In this document: piece by piece, positions 16,325-25,539 of the stretch
Layout of the letters: each line of letters starts with the position of its first letter
How positions within the stretch are numbered: position 1 is the stretch's first letter
DNA from: a virus
Direction: 5' to 3' (one strand)
Length of the DNA: 33,124 nt
IMG/VR virus record: IMGVR_UViG_3300009365_003806
Location: 1-33,124 of that record
Position numbers and translations under genes: made by a program
The notes under the pieces: model-generated
What the model was told of the DNA's origin: nothing
What the model saw: only the letters and a program-made list of their open reading frames with translations
Databases searched by the model: none

Positions 16325-18169
16325 TTACCACTCACGCCAGGAGTTCACCCATCCCACACGCATTCGAGGCTTGCTAGTCGGCGGCTTCTTTAGTCCACCT
16401 TCTTCGCCGGCGAGCTTCGTCGCACGGTCTTGAAGTGATCCTACGAATTTCGGGCCTAGGATGTAGAGAGCCGCAAGGCAGTAGACCTCTAGATCAAGGG
16501 CCTCATTGCGCGCTCGAGTCTTGATCCACTCGCGTACCGTGCCCTTGTTCTTCACCCACTTCCGAACTGCTTTCTCTGCCGTCAACTGGGCGACGTACTC
16601 GTCATCGATCCAGTCTGGCAGGTGGCAATACCCCGGACCTGGTGTGCCGATTTGCAGCCGCGAGTAGACAATCTCCTTGGCGGTGTCCACGCACAGGGTG
16701 AATAGCTTGGCTCGGTATCGATTGTTTGTCGTAGGCCGGGCCACGACAGGTTTGCCCTTTTCCGACCCTCCACGTACGGCAAACACCCATCGTCGTAGCC
16801 GAGCCCTGCAGAACCGATAGACTTGCTCTGAGTGATGGCCTCCGCTATCGATTGCCACGCATGAAATGTGGACTTTCTTTCCACTCTCGTGGGTGAACTT
16901 CTGCAGCAGGAACTCGTCGAGCTCATGCCACACCTTGTCCCTTCCGGGATCTCCATGAAACTGAGAGAAGGCGATCAGCCAGGACTCCTCCTTCGCGCCA
17001 TAGCCTTTGACCGCGCACTCCAACCGGTCCCCCTGGACGTCGACTGAAGCCACAAGGACGCCCACGCCGTTGGGGACCTCAGCCGGATAGCGCTCCGCCC
17101 TGGCGAGCAGGCTTCCAGGTTCCACCGAATCGCCGCGTTCCTCCCAGCTCTCTCCTAGGACGCTGTTGACCCAGTTCTTGAGGCGCATCGGATTCTCTTT
17201 CGCCTCGAGGAACTCCGATACAGTGGCCGACCAGGGTAGCCAGCCCAGAGGGGAGTAGAGGCTCGAGAGGTGGAAGCCAATGGTCTCACCATTGCCCTTG
17301 GCCGTGGGGCGCCATTCGCCCTGGGCTAGCATCTGGACCTTATAGCGCTCCTCGATCAGAGCCTCGCACTGGACGCAAGCGAGCTGGGCCGTCTTCGGAT
17401 CGTCATTCTCCCAGCGAATATTCTCCCAGCGGATCCAATCATAGTGGCCACAATGTGGGCAGGGCACGTAGTAGCGCCGCTGGTCCGACAGGAGAAACTC
17501 CCGTTCGATCCGGGAAATGCCCTTGATCGTCGGCGTCGAGACGAGGAAGATCTTCCGGCGGGCAAAGCTGGGGCCGCTGGTCCTTTTTTCAGCCAGAGCG
17601 ATAGGGTCTCCTTGGCCGTCCACATCGCCCGGGTACTCGTCAATCTCGTCGCAGAAGAGCCATCGGATGGGCATCGACTTGACACCCGTGGCGGAGTTGG
17701 AGCCCGTCAGGAAGAGCACCCCTCCAGGGAACTCCTTGATCAGGAGACTGTTGCCCCCATCCCGCGCTCTAGCCTCCTTTACCAGCGCTTGCAGGACAGG
17801 TGTCGTCGAGATCATGGGATCGAGCCGCTGGCGGCTGAAGCGCCGGGCCTCGTCGACCGTGGGCCGGAGCACGAGGATTGGCCCTGGCGCGTGATGCATG
17901 ACATAACCGAGCCAATTGTTTCCGGCCTCGGTGCCCCCGAGCTGGGAACCCTTGATGAAGACCACACGCCGCGCCGGCGAGCGAGGGCCCAGGGCGTCCA
18001 TGATCTCGCGCAGGTAGGGGGTCGTTGCAGTCCGCCAGTGCAGGGCTGCCTGGCCCGAGCGGTTGCCCATGATTCGGTGTTCATCGGCCCACTCACTTAC
18101 CGATAAATCAGGCTCAGGACGCCAGCCGTCGCGATAGGCGGTCTCGTAGACCTCATGCCCCATCAGCAT
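16325..18169 (-). CDS. phage terminase large subunit (GpA family)
   Basis: DNA-packaging motor of 614 aa, homologous in type to lambda GpA (PF05876). ATPase domain: KGSQLGGTEAG (Walker A-like, 73-83), LFCDEIDEYPGDVDGQG (Walker B, Asp174-Glu175) and FLVSTPT (coupling). A zinc finger follows (CPHC and CVQC). Nuclease domain: VASVDVQGDRLE, VAIDSGGHHSEQVY and NEALDLEVYCLAALY supply the acidic metal residues. The ATG at 18169, with GGAG 7 bases before it, overlaps the small subunit gene by 17 bp; a TTG at 18208 is an alternative. Unlike a normal prophage, no portal gene follows. Confidence 0.93.
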   Translation of the reverse strand: MLMGHEVYETAYRDGWRPEPDLSVSEWADEHRIMGNRSGQAALHWRTATTPYLREIMDALGPRSPARRVVFIKGSQLGGTEAGNNWLGYVMHHAPGPILVLRPTVDEARRFSRQRLDPMISTTPVLQALVKEARARDGGNSLLIKEFPGGVLFLTGSNSATGVKSMPIRWLFCDEIDEYPGDVDGQGDPIALAEKRTSGPSFARRKIFLVSTPTIKGISRIEREFLLSDQRRYYVPCPHCGHYDWIRWENIRWENDDPKTAQLACVQCEALIEERYKVQMLAQGEWRPTAKGNGETIGFHLSSLYSPLGWLPWSATVSEFLEAKENPMRLKNWVNSVLGESWEERGDSVEPGSLLARAERYPAEVPNGVGVLVASVDVQGDRLECAVKGYGAKEESWLIAFSQFHGDPGRDKVWHELDEFLLQKFTHESGKKVHISCVAIDSGGHHSEQVYRFCRARLRRWVFAVRGGSEKGKPVVARPTTNNRYRAKLFTLCVDTAKEIVYSRLQIGTPGPGYCHLPDWIDDEYVAQLTAEKAVRKWVKNKGTVREWIKTRARNEALDLEVYCLAALYILGPKFVGSLQDRATKLAGEEGGLKKPPTSKPRMRVGWVNSWREW

Positions 18170-18701
18170 CGGCGATCTCCATGCAGATTCGTTCGACTTC
18201 TTCGGCAAGTATCTTGTGGACTTCAGTTGGGTCCTGGGTTGCGGCCAAAGCTGTCGCGAGCCGGTCTGGTAGGGCGGTCAACTGATCCCTCGCTTTTCTG
18301 GCCAATCCGAAGGCCGCGAGCCGGACCTCGTCAGCCCGTACCAGCTCTCCTCGCTTGCGATCGAGCTCAAGCTTGACCAGCTGAGCCTGGTAGACCTCGC
18401 GGGCCGCTCTGGCCTTGGCGTAGCCTGATGCTGTCCCACCGTCACTGGCCGGATCCTCCGGGAGCGCCATGGGTTCGGTCGGTGCTCCGGGCGTCCGGGT
18501 GCGTTTGGGCTGACCGGTGATACGGTTCCGTGGCTTACTCTGGTCAGTGTTCTCCTGCCACTCACGATCGGCCTGGACGGGATCGATCTTGCCGTCCACG
18601 GTCGAGATTCGCCCCGACTTGATGGCGCGTTGAACGGCAGTGTGTGAGATGCCTCGCCGGCGGGCGTACTCGCGCTGCGAGATGAGTCCGCTCGCTGCCA
18701 C
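18153..18701 (-). CDS. phage terminase small subunit (Nu1-like)
   Basis: Protein of 182 aa that recognises phage DNA for packaging. An N-terminal winged helix/HTH is visible (LISQREYARRRGISHTAVQR, then AIKSGRI, residues 6-32). A linker rich in Pro/Thr is followed by a helical C-terminal part (YAKARAAREVYQAQLVKLE, residues 93-150) that would bind the large subunit. The GTG start lies two bases after the stop codon of the methyltransferase gene, and the 3' end overlaps the large subunit, so the three genes are one operon. Identification rests on domain plan and position. Confidence 0.88.
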   Translation of the reverse strand: MAASGLISQREYARRRGISHTAVQRAIKSGRISTVDGKIDPVQADREWQENTDQSKPRNRITGQPKRTRTPGAPTEPMALPEDPASDGGTASGYAKARAAREVYQAQLVKLELDRKRGELVRADEVRLAAFGLARKARDQLTALPDRLATALAATQDPTEVHKILAEEVERICMEIADADGA

Positions 18702-18703
18702 AC

Positions 18704-20173
18704 CTAGTTTCCTCGCGCAGCTACTCGCTCGGTAGCCACGTCATCGTAGGAGACTCCCGAGGCTTCTAAGGTTGCTTGCTGACCCGTTTCAGTCTGCCAA
18801 CGCTGGATGATGACGTCGCAATAAGCGGGATCGAGCTCAATCAGGAATCCACGCCGGCTAGTTCGCTCGGCGGCGATCAACGTGCTACCACTGCCGCCGA
18901 AGAGGTCGAGCACGTGCTCACCAGGTTTGGACGAGTACTGGATGGCCCTCACGGCCAACTCGACGGGCTTCTCGGTGAGGTGGACCATGCTCTGGGGATT
19001 GACCTTCTTCACTGACCAGACATCGACCGCGTTGCTCGGGCCGTAGAACTTGTGGGCAGCGCCTTCTTTCCAGCCGTAGAAGCACCACTCATGGTTGCCC
19101 ATGAAGTCCTTCCGGGTCAGGACCGGGTGCTCCTTGACCCAGATGACAGCCTGGCTGAAGTAGAGCCCATTGGACTTGAGGACGGGAGGGTAGTTGGCGC
19201 AGTTGGCGTAGCCGCCCCAGATGTAGAAGGCCCGTCCCGGCTCCAACACACGGGCCAGATTCCCGAACCAGGACTGCAGGAGTTCGTCGAAGGCCTCGGG
19301 AGTGACGAAGTCATTGGCCAAGGGACGGTCCTTGGGGCGCATCTTCCCTGCAGCCCGAGCCTTGCCTTTGCGGCGGGCAGTAGTGCGCCCTCGGGCGGGC
19401 GTCTCTTGGTCATCGGTGGCTTCGCTGGTTCCCTGGGTTGCCGGGAAGCTCGACAAGCCCGCCGCGATGGCGTTGTTGGAGCGAGGCTCGACCTTGACGT
19501 TGTAGGGCGGGTCCGTGTTGACGAGATGGATGGTGGCCCCGCTCAGCAAGCGGTCCACGGCGCCTGGGTTCCCCGAATCGTCACAGAGCAGACGGTGGTC
19601 GCCCAGGATCCAGAGGTCACCGGCCTGGCTGACGGGATCCTCGGGTGGTTCAGGGGCCTGTGCCTCCTCGGTAGTCTCCTCCTCGATGAGCGATCCCAGC
19701 TCGTCCAAATCGAAACCCGTCAGCTCCAGGTTGAAGTCCAGGTCGTCCAGGGCCTGCATTTCCTCGGCAAGCAGCTCCTCGTCCCAGCCTGCATCGAGAG
19801 CCAGGCGGTTGTCTGCGATCACGTAGGCACGCTTCTGCGCCTCGGTCAGGTGGGAGAGCTCGATCGCAGGGACGAAGGATATCCCGAGCTCCCTGGCTGC
19901 CAAGAGACGCCCGTGGCCGGCGATGATGCCCAAATCGCTGTCGACTAGGATGGGATTGGTCCAGCCGTACTCCAGCAGACTCGCTGCTATCTTCCTGATT
20001 TGCTCGGGGGTATGGGTACGGGGATTTCGCTCGTAGGGCTTGAGCTGGTCAATGGGCCAGTAGCCCAGCTCACTCGGTAGCTTCACAGTGGGTACAGACA
20101 TATCATCACTAGCCTGAGCGGATGAGCTATCGATTCCCTTGGCACGGGTGGAACGGTCGGCAACTTGTTTCAT
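18704..20173 (-). CDS. ParB-domain DNA methyltransferase
   Basis: Fusion of 489 aa. A ParB/Srx-like domain spans about residues 38-125 (LKPYERNPRTHTPEQIRKIA, then DLGIIAGHGRLLAAREL). A beta-type amino-methyltransferase follows: catalytic NTDPPYNVK (221-224), a long basic insert at about 235-285, then HLTEKPVEL and the SAM-binding DLFGGSGSTLIA (about 436-447). It would methylate adenine N6 or cytosine N4. Genes of this type often stand just before terminase genes in phages, where methylation protects DNA or marks packaging sites. GGGAGAAG precedes the ATG. It heads the packaging operon. Confidence 0.92.
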   Translation of the reverse strand: MKQVADRSTRAKGIDSSSAQASDDMSVPTVKLPSELGYWPIDQLKPYERNPRTHTPEQIRKIAASLLEYGWTNPILVDSDLGIIAGHGRLLAARELGISFVPAIELSHLTEAQKRAYVIADNRLALDAGWDEELLAEEMQALDDLDFNLELTGFDLDELGSLIEEETTEEAQAPEPPEDPVSQAGDLWILGDHRLLCDDSGNPGAVDRLLSGATIHLVNTDPPYNVKVEPRSNNAIAAGLSSFPATQGTSEATDDQETPARGRTTARRKGKARAAGKMRPKDRPLANDFVTPEAFDELLQSWFGNLARVLEPGRAFYIWGGYANCANYPPVLKSNGLYFSQAVIWVKEHPVLTRKDFMGNHEWCFYGWKEGAAHKFYGPSNAVDVWSVKKVNPQSMVHLTEKPVELAVRAIQYSSKPGEHVLDLFGGSGSTLIAAERTSRRGFLIELDPAYCDVIIQRWQTETGQQATLEASGVSYDDVATERVAARGN

Positions 20174-20682
20174 GCTTCTCCCACTATCGAAAACCGGCGC
20201 GCCGCGTCACCCGCTGTGAATCGCCACAGGAGGACCCGTGGAAGTCCTGGGTTGAATTCGTCATGTACTTAGGGCACGATTTGGATGCAACAAGCCATCG
20301 TCCCATGTGTTTACATACTCTTTGAGGACTCGAAGCGTCGGCTTTGATTTGCATTTGATGGTTTTTTGGGCAGCTTGGACTGTAGTGAAGCCCCAATATG
20401 AAGACTTAGGCGACCCTCCAGTTGATCTTTACTGTCGTGGCAAGGCGTGGCCGGCTAACGGTTCGCCGATGGCGGGCTATCAACACGCATGAGCTATCCC
20501 GGGGTTGACCAACCCCCTTTGCGGGTTTCCCTTACACGCCAACCGGGCAATAGACGTTGCGGCGCTGCTTTAGGAGGGCGTCCTGATAACAGAGTTATCG
20601 TCGTGAAAGCAGGTGTTTCAGGATGCTGATGGCTCAAATCTGAGACCTTCGGACTAAAGAGGGAATAGCAATTGGGGCTGAG
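20174..20682. other. 509-bp divergent intergenic region
   Basis: No convincing gene. It separates the packaging operon (minus) from the 143-aa gene (plus), so it should hold promoters for both, but I see no clear -35/-10 pair. It contains a strong palindrome (20501-20516) and a GATAAC/GTTATC hairpin with a 3-base loop (20585-20599). A minus-strand reading frame at 20494-20895 crosses the real gene and is judged spurious. Confidence 0.5.
20501..20516. repeat. palindrome GGGGTTGACCAACCCC
   Basis: Seven-base arms, GGGGTTG and CAACCCC, around two bases. A further AACCC...GGGTT pairing overlaps it (20511-20527), so a small cluster of hairpins can form. It may be an operator, or part of a dispersed repeat of the host genome. 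Only one copy was seen in the window. Confidence 0.45.
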
Positions 20683-21114
20683 ATGAATGTGAAGTGGATG
20701 ACGAATGAGGTAGATCCTAGAGACTTCGAGCTTCAATGCCCGGTCTGCGGTGCTAGTGTTGTTCCTTCCCCTCAGATGTACTGCAGCCATGTTGTGTTCG
20801 TGTACCTCGAACCGTCTATAGATGACCCGGGTTTTGATTTCGTCGTACAGACTTTTGCCAGCAAGTATCTTGATGCTCTGGTGCGTGCGATTCAAATGGG
20901 GGAGATAGAAGATTCCCTGAGCTTAGAGTCCCAAGTCGAGTTTCTTCAGGCAGAGCTTCCTTCGTTTAACAGACAGGGAGTCAAGCTATACCGGAAAATA
21001 GTATCTGACAGCATGTTTGTTTCGAGTAATCCAACAGTCTACGAAACACAAGTTTTAAACCTGCGCGATCCTACACGGGTAATTGTTGCATTTGAAACTG
21101 CAGAAAATGAATGA
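20683..21114 (+). CDS. small protein with zinc-ribbon-like start
   Basis: Protein of 143 aa with the N-terminal pattern CPVCGASVVPSPQMYCSH (residues 19-36), which suggests a zinc-binding knuckle. The rest reads as a mixed alpha/beta domain and is acidic. GGGG lies 6 bases before the ATG. It is a lone plus-strand gene that converges on the HKD gene, with a 63-bp gap containing no obvious terminator. No family is recognised and no function is proposed. Confidence 0.7.
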   Translation: MNVKWMTNEVDPRDFELQCPVCGASVVPSPQMYCSHVVFVYLEPSIDDPGFDFVVQTFASKYLDALVRAIQMGEIEDSLSLESQVEFLQAELPSFNRQGVKLYRKIVSDSMFVSSNPTVYETQVLNLRDPTRVIVAFETAENE

Positions 21115-21177
21115 GGTCACTCGGGAGCTATCGAGATCTGGAGCTTTGCTAAGTAGGCAGGTTCCTCAAACTGAAGA

Positions 21178-23805
21178 TTAAACCCCATAGGCTCTACCGA
21201 CATCGGAGATAAGGCTGTGTAGCTCGGACCGCACAGCATCTGAGAGTTGGTCGCTATAGGCATCAACGAGTGGACCAAGGGGGACGAGGAAGCTGGAGAC
21301 GAACTGTCGTCTGGACTCGTCACCTTGTAGCTTGCGTACGGAGATCTTGTCCTTTGGACGATCCGTGCTGGCGGGCTGTTCACACACACACCACCCCGCA
21401 CTTCCCTGCCAAGTGATTGTCCCAGGCTCAACCTTCCATGCTTTTAGGCGGCTCCGAAGGGCTTGAGTAGGGCTGTCACCAACCACCTTCTCAAAGGCTG
21501 CAATGGCCGCCCCGCGCCTTTGAACTTGAACCCACCATGTATCGAGCATGGCCACTTCACCCTCGTACTGGGTGTGTTGAATCAGTTGGCGAAGTTCCTT
21601 GCCTATGCGCTCCAGAGATGCACCCCGCCATACCCATGGGTGATGCGCCGCTGACACGGCACAGGTGAGGTCGAAACACACGAGGTCTTGCCCATCACCT
21701 TCCTGGTGTGCAGCCAGGCCCCAAGCCGCCAGGGCTGCAGCAAGCCGAGGTGTAGCTAGAGCCTCCCTAAAGGCATCGGGGTTGGTTTCTAGCTCCAAGC
21801 GGGTAGTAAGCTCTCCTCGCACATCGTCTGAGTGACCGCTGAAGAACATGGCTCGCCATGCCTTCTGACTAGTCGTGAAGAAGTCCTGGCCCCTCATCCA
21901 ACCTTGCTGGCGACCCACCCGAAGCAGAAGCGCTAGCATAATGATGGCTCGTCGTATGTCTGCGGGACTCCTCTCGCCGATGAACTCCGGGTCAGATAGC
22001 AGGTCGAGCATCTGTTGCAGAACAGCCAGTGCACGCTTCTGGCATCTCGCAGACTTGCCTGATGTGATGCCCTGTTGAGGCGGCGGAGGAGGTGGTGGGG
22101 GATCCAACTCGCCCTCATCTTCCGCAAGGCCATTTGAGTCCAGATCACTCGGATCATCCTCATCGTTCCAGGCATCTAGGCGATCGACTCCATCTTCGCC
22201 ACGACTCCATTCGATGAGGAGAGAGAGGGTCGAGCTAACGACATCATCTTCTGCTTTCGCGGCCGAACCGATTGAGGAGTGGGGCAAAAAAAAGGACGAG
22301 AGAAACACATCCTCTTCGTGCCAGGTCTTCGGGGCTGAATCATCAAGTTGCTTTGGCGGGGATCCCCCTCCTCCTTGCGAGGTTGGGATCGCAATCTCCT
22401 CGAAGGCGGCATCCACTAAATCAGCCCAAACCTCAATGGTCCAATGGGCTTTCTGCTGGTTTTGGTAGACAAGGTCGATGAGGCGACGACGCGCAGCGGA
22501 GCCTCGTAGGAGGGCCTCGACATCAACCCAAAACTCGGGTGTAGACCATTCCTTATCGTGCAAGAGTCCAAGCACTCGAACCCGGCTCGGGGGAGATTCG
22601 AGGTGGGCGAGGAGTTCGCCACTCTCTTGGACGTGTGTCGGGACCACTGTACCGTCCACTTCAATGTACCTTGCATCAAAGTCGGCGTGTGCGCTAACGG
22701 CGACAAGTAGCGTGCCCATGTCATAGCGTGCGGCAAGTACAACAGGATCGCGATGCTTGGCCTCCTCATCCTCGTTGTCTTCTGGCGCTTCAGGGATCTC
22801 GAGTGATCTTTTGTGCACTTCAAGTTCGGCCAGAAGGGACTCGGTCAGGTTGTTGGCGTCGCCTTCGATGACGGCTACTAGCTCCGCGTTTCCAGCAGTC
22901 CCTGAGACCGTCAGCGCCGCTCTTGAGCAGTTCGCGCTTCCTACGATTGCAGTGCCTCGATCTCCCCTGGTGGCAAGTATCCACTTCGCATGCAACCGTG
23001 CCCGTTTTCGCTCCCCTTCTTCATCGGTGTGGAAGTAATCCGCGGGTCGTGCTTGAACGAAAGCAGGCCAAACGGCTAGGGCCGCAGGTAAGAGGTTCGT
23101 CGATGACTCCTGTGTAAGGACCTCGACTTGAGCAGCACCGGTCTCTTCAATGAGTCTTAGGAGAGCCTTACCCTCAGCATCGAAGTATGGGCTGCACACG
23201 GTCATCGCTGAGCCATGGATGCGCCCATGCAGCCGCGTGAGTAGCGACTCCCCTTCGCCTAGACGTCCAACGAGGTGGGCAGGCTCGGGCAATGGGTTGG
23301 CCCATCCACGGCTGGTAGGGTCAAACATAGCTGCTATCTCTCCGCGCAGTGTGTCTGCGAGAGGTAGGCGATCAAGAAGTGCATCTACATAGGCCTTGAA
23401 GGCCGCGATAGCACCACCCTCTCCGTCTGAAGTCTGGAATCGGGCCCAGATCTCGCCATTCTCACACCAGCCTCCGAAAGTGAGATTGCCGCTACCTACA
23501 AACAGAGTCGCACCGTCTGGAGACGCTAGGAAGATGGCCTTGGGGTGGAAACGTCCTCCTGAAGCTAGTGCTACCGGGACAAGTCGATAGCGCTCACCAA
23601 GGCCGACGATGTAGTCAGATTGCTGGGCAAAGGACGAGGCGGCACGCTCGGCATCTGCAAATACTGTCAAGGCGGGATTCCCAGCAGCCTTCAGCGCGCG
23701 CAAGACAAGGTGTTGCGTGAAGATGAAGTCAATGTCGTGGGTTAAGACTAAGGCATGTGTGATGCCCTGCAGCTCCTCAATCTCGTGTAGGACGCTGCTT
23801 CTCAT
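21178..23805 (-). CDS. double-HKD phospholipase D-like protein
   Basis: Protein of 875 aa with two HKD motifs of the PLD nuclease superfamily. The first is FHPKAIFLASPDGATLFVGS (His87, Lys89) continuing GSGN (104-107). The second is LHAKWILATRGDRGTAIVGS (His272, Lys274) continuing GSAN (289-292). Both motifs in one chain form one active site for phosphodiester cleavage. A middle region of about 300 residues and a linker with eight prolines (about 574-581) lead to a helical C-terminal domain of about 290 residues that I do not recognise. The ATG overlaps the stop of the upstream gene (ATGA), so the two work together. Likely a nuclease of a defence system; an ordinary lipid phospholipase is unlikely in this setting. 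Confidence 0.85.
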   Translation of the reverse strand: MRSSVLHEIEELQGITHALVLTHDIDFIFTQHLVLRALKAAGNPALTVFADAERAASSFAQQSDYIVGLGERYRLVPVALASGGRFHPKAIFLASPDGATLFVGSGNLTFGGWCENGEIWARFQTSDGEGGAIAAFKAYVDALLDRLPLADTLRGEIAAMFDPTSRGWANPLPEPAHLVGRLGEGESLLTRLHGRIHGSAMTVCSPYFDAEGKALLRLIEETGAAQVEVLTQESSTNLLPAALAVWPAFVQARPADYFHTDEEGERKRARLHAKWILATRGDRGTAIVGSANCSRAALTVSGTAGNAELVAVIEGDANNLTESLLAELEVHKRSLEIPEAPEDNEDEEAKHRDPVVLAARYDMGTLLVAVSAHADFDARYIEVDGTVVPTHVQESGELLAHLESPPSRVRVLGLLHDKEWSTPEFWVDVEALLRGSAARRRLIDLVYQNQQKAHWTIEVWADLVDAAFEEIAIPTSQGGGGSPPKQLDDSAPKTWHEEDVFLSSFFLPHSSIGSAAKAEDDVVSSTLSLLIEWSRGEDGVDRLDAWNDEDDPSDLDSNGLAEDEGELDPPPPPPPPQQGITSGKSARCQKRALAVLQQMLDLLSDPEFIGERSPADIRRAIIMLALLLRVGRQQGWMRGQDFFTTSQKAWRAMFFSGHSDDVRGELTTRLELETNPDAFREALATPRLAAALAAWGLAAHQEGDGQDLVCFDLTCAVSAAHHPWVWRGASLERIGKELRQLIQHTQYEGEVAMLDTWWVQVQRRGAAIAAFEKVVGDSPTQALRSRLKAWKVEPGTITWQGSAGWCVCEQPASTDRPKDKISVRKLQGDESRRQFVSSFLVPLGPLVDAYSDQLSDAVRSELHSLISDVGRAYGV

Positions 23806-25328
23806 GTAAACACCCCGTGAGCCCAGTCAATTCCAGTCCTGGTCGGCTGGAAGCCTCCTTGGGTCGAGCGGAGGTGCCCAATGTCCGCCATCACCTGGAG
23901 CACTGACGCTAGCCTTGTCAGGGAAAAGCCAGCTTTCGTCTTGGTTCCCGTTGGTACTAGGGAGTCTCCGCGGGGAAAGAAGCGAAGCGAGTTTGCCTGC
24001 CGTTGGGACATTTTCCGCATGGTGTGACGCAGATGCCTCGCTGCAACTACCGAGTGCATCAGTCTAGCTGTCAACTCAGCAGCAGAGCCATCAGCCTTCT
24101 CCAATAGGGCGAATGTGTCCTCCATCGCCTGATGATCGCGGACCTTTACGACTCCCGACTGTCGTAGCTGGCAAGACTGGTGTTCAATCGCCGCGAGGAG
24201 TGATAGCGCCGCCACCAATTGCCAAGCAGCGGGTAGGCCGGCAAGGTCACGTTTGGGTGGTGTCTGAAGGAATGCATCGGGACGAACACGATCCTGGAAG
24301 GTTGCCCAGGGTTCGGATAGGTCGATCGGCTGATCGTCGATCTCAGCCTCAATGGCCTTAGGGGGGCGCTGCCCCTGCAGATCCCTTGCGAGGTTGGTGA
24401 TCACCTCAGGAACCCCTGTCCCTCGGTTTGGCTCAAGGGAGTTGGTTAGAGCTGCAAGTAGCAGCTCAAGAGCGAAGTGTACTCTTTTGCGGAGCGCAAC
24501 CTCGCCCCATAGCAGACCGATATCTCGCTTCACTTGGTTCGATACAAGGTCAGCGTATGCAAGGTCGACCAATCCATCCGCGTCGGTACTCTGCCTCTGA
24601 AGCTGGTCGATTACCCAAGCGCGTGTCGCACTGAAACGACCCACTCGGCTGCTACTGGTCGCTTCCGCGGGTTCATCTAGGGCCTCAAGTAGAGCATGCT
24701 GCTCTTTAGGAGTGGACCGAAGTCGGTTTAGCGACAGATGCGGGCGTAGGCTGTCGAGCTGTTCGGATGCTAGGCCTTCCCCTGAAAACAACAGCTCCTC
24801 AGTGCTGGGGGGGATAGCCATGTATTGCACTAGGGCCTGGCCCCTTGGGGTCAGTGCAAGAGGGCCGCTCTCTTGAACCTGCTTGAGGAGCCCAAAGGCT
24901 TGAATGGGGGAGCTGTAGGCGTTGAGTACACCAGGGCGTCTTGACGGCGGGAAGTGTGCAGATCCGGAAGAGGCCAGGGAGTCGAGTTCAGTGCGGTAGA
25001 CATCACCACCTATGATGCCGGTGAAGCTTCCCTCTTCTTGGTCAAGCTCATCTGCTTGTGTGGCGGCTGCGATTAGAAACTCTAGCCGTGAGAGCAGCGC
25101 ATTCTGCTCATCGTCGTCTAAATGAAGGATGCCATCGCCTTCGCTGAGGAGCCGTTTGTACAGGACTGTCAGAGCCCACGTTACAAGAGTGATGTACCGT
25201 GCGCGTGGCGCAACCGTCGTAAGCCCGCCAACCAGCTGGACCTCTAGATTCTGGTCGAGCTGACGAACTCCGAGGATATCAAGCCCGGCGATAGTCTCTC
25301 GATATCGATCATTCCAGCTTAGCTTCAT
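23802..25328 (-). CDS. partner protein of the HKD nuclease, unknown
   Basis: Protein of 508 aa beginning MKLSWNDRYRETIAGLDILG. An early motif, LTTVAPRARYITLVTWALT, resembles the RARYxSxxxW motif I associate with some uncharacterised proteins near restriction and defence genes. Most of the chain is helical and the end has a winged-helix look (LASVLQVMADIGHLRSTQGG, FQPTRTGIDWAHG). The ATG at 25328 is preferred to a GTG at 25364, which has no ribosome binding site. The 4-bp overlap with the HKD gene indicates a two-gene operon. Probably the sensor or DNA-binding half of that system; this is inference. Confidence 0.75.
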   Translation of the reverse strand: MKLSWNDRYRETIAGLDILGVRQLDQNLEVQLVGGLTTVAPRARYITLVTWALTVLYKRLLSEGDGILHLDDDEQNALLSRLEFLIAAATQADELDQEEGSFTGIIGGDVYRTELDSLASSGSAHFPPSRRPGVLNAYSSPIQAFGLLKQVQESGPLALTPRGQALVQYMAIPPSTEELLFSGEGLASEQLDSLRPHLSLNRLRSTPKEQHALLEALDEPAEATSSSRVGRFSATRAWVIDQLQRQSTDADGLVDLAYADLVSNQVKRDIGLLWGEVALRKRVHFALELLLAALTNSLEPNRGTGVPEVITNLARDLQGQRPPKAIEAEIDDQPIDLSEPWATFQDRVRPDAFLQTPPKRDLAGLPAAWQLVAALSLLAAIEHQSCQLRQSGVVKVRDHQAMEDTFALLEKADGSAAELTARLMHSVVAARHLRHTMRKMSQRQANSLRFFPRGDSLVPTGTKTKAGFSLTRLASVLQVMADIGHLRSTQGGFQPTRTGIDWAHGVFT

Positions 25329-25539
25329 TTCACCATTGGATTCCCATGGGGATGGTGGATTCACAGAGTTGGCTAGTCGGATGCAAGCGCTGACTCAGAC
25401 TACCCCGGGAAAGATCTTCAGCTGCTCAATGAGCTCGCCGACCGCGATATCAGGCGTATGCATCCTCCATGACTTGGCTTGTTGTCGATCCCAACATGGA
25501 TCACATGCGGGCAGGATAGCACAAATACAGTGTATCAGA

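Noticed and set aside
19052-19948. 298-codon plus-strand frame inside the ParB-methyltransferase gene
   Set aside because: It is antisense to a gene with unmistakable DPPY and FGGSGS motifs; long opposite frames are common in GC-rich coding DNA.
20494-20895. Minus-strand 133-codon frame
   Set aside because: Half of it is antisense to the 143-aa gene, which has a better start and coding character.
21178-25328. DISARM system
   Set aside because: The PLD-type protein is present, but the partner shows no helicase motifs and no DISARM-type methyltransferase is in the operon.
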